Part shown: in pieces, positions 58,573 to 64,000 of the stretch
Numbering within the stretch: position 1 is the first letter of the stretch
How the letters are laid out: each line of letters starts with the position of its first letter
Assembly: GCA_014058105.1 (NCBI GenBank)
Contig: JACGCM010000337.1
Location: forward strand, 1 to 64,000
Origin: Kingdonia uniflora
Lineage: Eukaryota; Streptophyta; Magnoliopsida; Ranunculales; Circaeasteraceae
Length of the DNA stretch: 64,000 nucleotides
Direction: 5' to 3'
Notes under the pieces: generated by a model
Databases searched by the model: none
What the model saw: the letters and a program-made list of their open reading frames with translations, nothing else
What the model was told of the DNA's origin: nothing
Program-made: the position numbers and the translations under genes

Positions 58573-59560
58573 ATGGGCGATTTCAACGAGCGACTCATGA
58601 CTTTGGAAATGACAGTTTCTGCCCTAACTTCTATTGTAGGGGAGTTGGTTGAATAATTGTGTCTCACAAACCTCGCGAAGGCTTCCGCATCGACGAAGCG
58701 GCGTGACAGCTCGAAGAAGAAAGGGGTTATGGAGGTGGATGGAGAGGACGATTTTACGAATATTAATAGCGATTCTAGTAAGGCCGAATCCGACAATGAG
58801 CAATCGGGTTTTGGTAAGTCAAAGAATCTTATGCATAATCTTCGTATTGGTTAAGATTGAAATTCAGGTATTCGACGGTTCGATCGATGCCGAGATATTA
58901 GATAATTGGTTGGATAGGTTAGAGATCTATTTTTCAGCTTACAAATACTCCAATGCTCAACAAATTTGCTTTGCTACGTTGAAATTCGCAAGTCATGCAC
59001 TCACGTGGTGGAAATCTTATCGAAAGCGCCACGATGTAGGAGATTTGAGTTGGAAGGAATTCAAGGTTTTGTGTGAAAGCAATTTTATCTGATTGGGTAT
59101 GAGCAAGAGAGATAGTTTTTATGGCACAATTTGCATAAAAAGTTTAGGAATTCGTACAGGAGTACACTACGGCGTTTCATAACCATGCTTTGGTTTTGGA
59201 CATTGATGTGGACGAGTATGAGGTGTTCATGAAGTACACGGGGGGTTTGTCGGAGTCCATTAGGAGAGAGTTGAAGCTCTTTACTGTGGCCAATATCGAG
59301 GACGTTACCGTGAAGCCAATTTCCGTTGAAGGCAAGTACTTGAAGAGTGACAAAGAAGACGAAAAGATCAAGTCGGGGTACAAGTCAAGTTGGAAAAATG
59401 AGCATAAGGAAGAGGCCAAAGGAGCGGCGTCTTCGTCCAAAGAGTATCATTGCAATCATTGTAAAGTGAATGGGCATATTCTGATTATTGATGGAAACTT
59501 CACCCGGAGCTTAGGCCGAATGAGGAGAAGAGCAAGAAAGAGAGATATGCACTAGCCGGA
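58573..59560 (+). pseudogene. E5 gag
   Basis: The ATG at 58573 starts MGDFNERLMTLEMTVSALTS, followed by a stop at 58654 and a charged linker. After a frameshift near 58850 the capsid region reads VFDGSIDAEILDNWLDRLEI and HALTWWKSYRKRHDVGDLSW, then after another break LDIDVDEYEVFMKYTGGLSE (59190 on). A Cys/His segment near 59445 (YHCNHCKVNGHI) is the start of a zinc knuckle. Particle-forming role by family. Confidence 0.83.
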
Positions 59561-60204
59561 GAGGTTGTTGACCTTCCGAATTTAGATAAACTGAATCCTA
59601 AGCTTACACTTATGTTTTAGCGGACTTTGGCTGCCGAGGAAGAGAGTCGGGAAGAGCTTTTTTATGTCAGTATTCAAGTAAAGTAGAATTTAGTCAAGGG
59701 CATTATGGATCTCGGCAGTCAGAAAATTTTGATTTCAGAGACGTTGGTGAAGAAGATGGGTTTGACGACTACAGCTCATCCTAAGCCGTATGGTTTGGGG
59801 TGGATTTAGAAAGATGCGGATGTAATGATCACAAAGCAGTGTACATTCAAGTTTGCGATTTCTGAGAAGTTTATTGACGAGATGACGTGTGAGGTGGTTC
59901 CTTTGGATGAGTGTCAGGTCATCTTGGGTAGCCCTTATTTTTGGGACCGATATACAATTCATTACTGTAGAGCTCGCAATTATTGTCTTGTGAAGTAGGG
60001 AAAGGAGTTCCATATCAATGCTTGTAAGGAGTATGTCACTACGTCAAATTTGGTAACGGCGACTCAGGTGAAACGGTTGGTTAATGCGAACAGCAAGTTT
60101 GTGTTATTGGTGCGTTCGGTTCAGGAGGGTACGTCGGCTAGAGTATTGTCTCCAATGACACCATTTTTTAAGAAACAAACCGATTTGGGAAAGTTGCATG
60201 ACGA
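59561..60204 (+). pseudogene. E5 aspartic protease region
   Basis: Reads KGIMDLGSQKILISETLVKK and KFIDEMTCEVVPLDECQVIL, GSPYFW, then KRLVNANSKFVLLVRSVQEG. Matches E3 41496-42000. The D-x-GSQK signature is present (MDLGSQK). In-frame stops occur at about 59686, 59807 and 59997. Confidence 0.82.
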
Positions 60205-60600
60205 AGTTGTGGTACATACTGATCACAAACCGTTCTAGATTTTTACTATACAGTCCAAGCTACAGTAAGCTCGCCAGATAAAGGGGAGGTTGTTTCTCCA
60301 ACAATTGCCCTTGATTATACAGTATAAGAAGGGAGTGGACAACAAATTGGCTGATAGTCTATCTCAACCCCCATTACCAACTATTTCCGCTATGTTGGTT
60401 TCTATGCAGATACAACCTTTTGTTAAGTCAGGTTATGTTGCGGGATATGATGATCCTAAGGGGCGTAGTGTGTTTCTCCAAAAGTTGCCTGGCTGCATTG
60501 CTGTGTATTCCTGAGGGTGGAAACCGCTTGCAGTGGATTCGAGAAGCACATTGTTCCCGGGTGGCAGGTCATTTCGGGATTGAGAAGACTCTTTTAAATT
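60205..60600 (+). pseudogene. E5 RNase H fragment fused after RT deletion
   Basis: KQTDLGKLHDE (the linker before RT) is joined directly to VVVHTDHKPF (RNase H), so all of RT and half of RNase H are absent. The rest reads IQYKKGVDNKLADSLSQPPL near 60310. At the join both E3 counterparts share ggaa, suggesting a microhomology-mediated deletion. Confidence 0.83.
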
Positions 60601-61829
60601 TGTAGCATTATGTCTATTGGCCAAATATACAGGTGGATGTTGTTCGTGTGGTCCGTGGTTGCGTGCTATGCAATACATCGAAGCCTTCCAATAGGAAGAT
60701 AGGACTATACTTACTATTACTGGTTCCTAGTCGACCTTAGGAGAACATTTCGATGGATTTTATGGGTGGTTTACCCATGACCAGGTGTAAGAATGACTAT
60801 TTGTTTGTAGTGGTGGATAGATTCAGCAAGATGATTATTCTCATTCCATGCCAGAAGACGGTCATAGGGGAAGGAGCAGCGCGATTGTTTTTCAGAGAGG
60901 TCTGGAGGTATTTTAGGTTTTCTTCTTCTATTAATTCTGATAGGGATTGCCACTTTTTGAGGCATTTCAGGAGATCATTATGGGGGATGATGGACACTAA
61001 GTTGAAGAGAAGTACCACTTTTCATCCACAGACAGACGAGCAAACAAAAGTCTTTAATCGTACTTTGGTACATTTATTACGGGGATTCCATTCAAAGCAT
61101 CCTGAGACTTGGGATGAGAGTTTACCGTATCTTTAGTTTGCATTCATCTGGGTGATTCATGGTTCTACTTTGAAGTATTCTTTTGAAGTTTGTTTGGGAT
61201 ACTTGCCACAAAGCCCTTTTGATTTGGCATTTAGTCTTGACGACAAGACGGGGTCAGGGAAGGTGGAAGAAGAGCAGGCTAAAGCTCCGTGTTTCATTGA
61301 GAAAATCAGAAAGGTTCATGAGGTGGTTGAAGCTCAGTTGAGGAAGACTCAAGCGAAGTATAAAGCTCACCACGACAAGCATCGGGTTGAGTGTACTTTT
61401 CTTGAGGGCGACCTCGTTTGGTTGTATTTGGGTAAGGAACGGCTTAAGGGGGAAGGTAAGAAGCTCAAACCTATCTGTTATAGTTCATTTTTTATCCTCA
61501 AGAAGTTTGGTGACAATGCATTCCAGTTGGATTTTCCACCTTTCATGAAGATGTATTCAGTAATTAATGTCGAGCATTTAAAGTTGTTTGAGCTGTCTCT
61601 TCTGGATGAAGACTCTGAAATCGATAGTCGCCTACCATCAGTTGATGACTTATGGATGGAAAGAGAAGATCCATTGCCAGAGGATGGTATTCTAGAGAGG
61701 AAGGTTCATACTACAAGACGGGGTGCTATTGAATCATTCCGAATTGGGAAAAAGGGTACACTACCGAGTAAGTCGAAGTGGTACAGTAGGGAATTGGGCA
61801 TTGTCGCATTCCTACATCTCCAGTTCTAG
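60520..61829 (+). pseudogene. E5 integrase with C-terminal chromodomain-like tail
   Basis: HHCC region: REAHCSRVAGHFGIEKTLLN, then GCVLCNTSKP near 60660. Core 60753-61136: MDFMGGLPMTRCKNDYLFVV, VDRFSKM (first Asp), SINSDRDCHFL (second Asp) and FHPQTDEQTKVFNRTLV, where the third catalytic residue is Lys instead of Glu. A stop at 61134 precedes a 225-codon open stretch 61152-61829 with ECTFLEGDLVWLYLGKERLK, MYSVINVEHLKLFE and the chromodomain-like end TTRRGAIESFRIGKKG then SKSKWYSRE. Best-preserved pol domain of E5 but catalytically dead. Confidence 0.88.
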
Positions 61830-61853
61830 CTTGAGCAGGAGCTCAAGGCTCCT

Positions 61854-61867
61854 AAAGGGAGAAGCCA
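61854..61867 (+). other. E5 polypurine tract
   Basis: aaagggagaagcca, directly before the 3' LTR. Confidence 0.8.
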
Positions 61868-62364
61868 TGATCCAGGAGGATCTGACGAAGACATGAAGGT
61901 TTTCAAGTTTCTATTCGAACAAAATTATTTATGTTCGAATACATTTCAGCCTGATCGGCTTTATTCAAATAGACTTATGTCTGTTCGAATACAAATCAGC
62001 CTGATTAGTTTTATTCGAATACAAATTATGTGTATTCGAATTCACTTTATTTTATTCGAACAGAAACTTATTCTGCACGAGCAGAGGTGCGATTCAGCCT
62101 TTTTCTTTTGGCGGTAGTTGTATTTTGAGGGGTATTTTTACCTCGAGATACGTGTTTTTAGTATTTTAGGATCCCTAGTATATAAAGGGGACTTAGGTTA
62201 TTTCTTTTCTAGGTTAGATCTTGAAAGATTTTTGAGGAAGAGGTTTTGGAATGATTCATTGTAATTACTTCATTTTTAAGCAATTGAAGCTTTTATTTTC
62301 CTAATCAATGGGTGTTCTTCGTACTTTTCAGCTAACTAAAGCTTCTTCATCGTATTATGGATTA
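61868..62364 (+). repeat. E5 3' LTR with a different U3
   Basis: Starts TGATCCAGGAGGATCTG and ends TATGGATTA. U3 contains at least six ttcgaa-centred palindromic words (61910-62060) and a repeated cagcctgat phrase, none of which is in the 5' LTR; a TATA box tatataaagg lies near 62178. R/U5 (about 62190-62364) matches 58250-58425 closely. Confidence 0.9.
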
Positions 62365-62369
62365 GAGGT

Positions 62370-63284
62370 AAGAAAATTAGTCTAGAAAGAGGATCACTCA
62401 AGGTAATGTAGAGGAGAGATAATCACTTGTGGAAAATAAATCCACATAAGTAAAGAAACAGTTTACTCAAAGACAAAGAAATCTACTAGAGTAAGAGGAA
62501 TATATATATATATATACTTGAGTTTGGAAAAAATACTACTCAATGAAGATAGGGAAAGAAAATTACTTGAGGAAGAGAGAATCACTTGAGGATTAGAAGT
62601 CATAACCTTGGTAAAATGAATTCAACATCTTCACCCGATTCAAAGAAAGAACTCATATCTCACAATAGAAAAAGATAGCATCTCGATTTCGTAATTTATA
62701 CTTGTGAATTTGGCGAATTAATCACTAGAGGAATGAATTGTTATAGGAAAGAATCACCCGAGGAAAGAAAACCGCTCGAGGAAAGAAACAAAAAACTCAT
62801 GATCGAGGTGGAAAATGATTTAGCAACTTCATCCGATCCAAAGTGAGAAAATCATATCTCGTGATAGGAACCAAATAAAAGAAAAGTCGCCTTTCAGAAA
62901 AACAAGAAAATAGAATCGTGTGCAAAATTGATAGAGAGAGGCGTCTTGACTGACATAAACATAGAGAAAGATCCACGTTAAAATAGGAATACGGATCACC
63001 AAAATAATAGCTCCCAAACAAATGCTCATTTGCGAACATAGTTTATTTATTGCTTTATAGCAAGCTCAATCAAAGCAAAGTATGAACCTGATTTAGACAT
63101 AGCAAACTTAAACCAAACGGTGAGAGAACTTGATTTGGAGATAACTAACACCGTTCTTCTTTATACAACACAAGGAAAACCCCATCCAGGTTTCACATAT
63201 CACAAATAAAAACATGGGCGTAGAGTACCACATTGTAACAAACGCGAACTAAATCTTGATATGCACCACCAACGATACTATACC
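62370..63284. other. Unassigned AT-rich spacer
   Basis: Contains many loose copies of gaggaaagaa and tcacttgagga (62560-62800) and a short (at)n run near 62505. Minus-strand open stretches at 62797-63039 show no domain. No gene seen. Confidence 0.5.
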
Positions 63285-63857
63285 TGCAGTGGCTTATTCC
63301 GCATCTCGAACTCAAGCTCCATCTTCGACAATCATACGTTCGCTCGACCTCGTCAGCATACACGTGGCACATTTATGGCACAATACAACTGCAGAGTTTT
63401 ACTTATTATTTTTGACATCTACATCAATAGCTCGAATCAACAAACACTCCATAATTAATGAAGCTGTTACAAGACTGGAATATCAGACCGTTACACAATA
63501 AGTTCAAAGACTCACCAAATTTATATTCTAACGTCCATCATTAAGAATAATAATAGTCGTCAAACGGTCATATTATAAGACCTATAAATAAGACTAAAGA
63601 ATTCCAGATGAAGGACGGATGAATCCTCACTCAAATACTCTATACAAAACTATTCAAAACATCATTTATAATAGCTAGCAACCTTCAATAAAATCTTTCT
63701 CTCTCTCTTTCCAAATTCTCAAGAGAGGTCATGGTTTTTAACCTATTCAGAGATTTTCTACGCTAAACTTTGTGTTAGCAATTACTTATCGTGCACTAAC
63801 GTTCTAATTATCTTTGGTGTAAAGGCTAAGATCGTATTATGAAATTAGGCTATTACA
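63285..63857 (+). repeat. E7 Tat-like 5' LTR
   Basis: Starts TGCAGTGGCTTATT and ends GGCTATTACA. TATA box cctataaata near 63580. Shorter than the E2 LTR (573 versus 746 bp) through loss of internal sequence, otherwise the same family. Confidence 0.85.
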
Positions 63858-63859
63858 TT

Positions 63860-63876
63860 TGGCACCGTCTGTGGGA
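63860..63876 (+). other. E7 primer-binding site
   Basis: tggcaccgtctgtggga, identical with E2. Confidence 0.85.
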
Positions 63877-63927
63877 ATGAAGTTTTTTATTCCCATTTCT
63901 TAGAAACAACTAATTTATCTTCACAGC

Positions 63928-64000
63928 ATGGCGATTTTAGACCTTCTAGCACCAATTGGCCCAACAAAAGGAAGCGCTCTACTAGCAGAATTGCGAGCCA
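63928..64000 (+). CDS. E7 gag, first 24 codons (cut by window end)
   Basis: ATG 63928, MAILDLLAPIGPTKGSALLA then ELRA, aligning with the start of E2 gag. The frame is open to the window edge. Whether E7 is intact cannot be told from here. Confidence 0.7.
   Translation, partial: MAILDLLAPIGPTKGSALLAELRA

Larger units (their letters stand above)
58003..62364 (+). mobile_element. E5, plus-strand Ty3/gypsy chromovirus, RT deleted
   Basis: TSD gaggt at 57998-58002 and 62365-62369 is perfect. LTRs are 58003-58425 and 61868-62364; PBS tggtatcag at 58428; PPT at 61854-61867. Domains in order are gag, protease, RNase H, integrase and a C-terminal chromodomain-like tail. The 4.36-kb length reflects loss of about 1.2 kb of RT. 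E3 is the same family. C-terminal features (TTRRG...PSKSKWYSRE) recall the Galadriel clade of chromoviruses; this clade assignment is tentative. Confidence 0.9.

Noticed and set aside
1..64000. tRNA, rRNA, riboswitch or organelle-derived genes
   Set aside because: I looked for tRNA-like arms and conserved rRNA words and saw none; tRNA-complementary stretches present are retroelement primer-binding sites only.

Overview
The window is nuclear DNA of a flowering plant, most likely a eudicot. The evidence is AT-rich spliced genes, hAT transposons, nested Ty3/gypsy and LINE retroelements with plant-type domain orders, and an ASR (abscisic acid, stress, ripening) gene family, which Arabidopsis lacks. 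I cannot name the species.

The only host genes I can support are two paralogous, apparently intact, two-exon ASR genes at 9395-9890 and 56759-57256. They lie in the same orientation inside a duplicated block (8901-10203 and 56259-57568). Nearly everything else is transposable-element (TE) sequence that has piled up between and around them, so a probable tandem duplication is now about 47 kb apart.

Layout. 1-5863: decayed hAT (Ac-like) transposon with a GRF zinc-finger ORF, BED finger, transposase and dimerisation domain, ending in GGGTCGGGT-type subterminal repeats. 5883-8900: second hAT-like element carrying a receptor-kinase fragment and several tandem repeats. 8901-10203: ASR copy 1. 10535-11348: an LTR with PBS, followed by unrecognised sequence. 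12850-21321: two decayed minus-strand Tat-like Ty3/gypsy elements (E0, E1) fused without an LTR between them. 21322-36325: a 15-kb plus-strand Tat-like element (E2) with both LTRs, PBS, PPT, deleted pol, archaeal-type RNase H, integrase and about 8 kb of downstream DNA coding on the opposite strand. 36990-42660: minus-strand chromovirus E3, interrupted at 40366-41495 by a probable solo LTR with a perfect 5-bp target-site duplication (TSD). 43649-45229: a TIR-bounded segment containing LINE pieces. 46557-55980: minus-strand chromovirus E4, split by a 5-kb LINE (about 49640-54600). 56259-57568: ASR copy 2. 58003-62364: plus-strand chromovirus E5 with a perfect TSD, deleted RT and two LTRs whose U3 regions are unrelated. 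63285-64000: 5' LTR, PBS and first gag codons of another Tat-like element (E7), cut by the window edge.

The observations most worth following are the E2 antisense genes with a TATA plus Y-patch core promoter, and the chromovirus family (E3, E5) whose LTRs keep the same ends while carrying three different U3 modules, each built from its own short palindromic motif. All retroelement pol genes seen here carry stops, frameshifts or large deletions, so none is autonomous.
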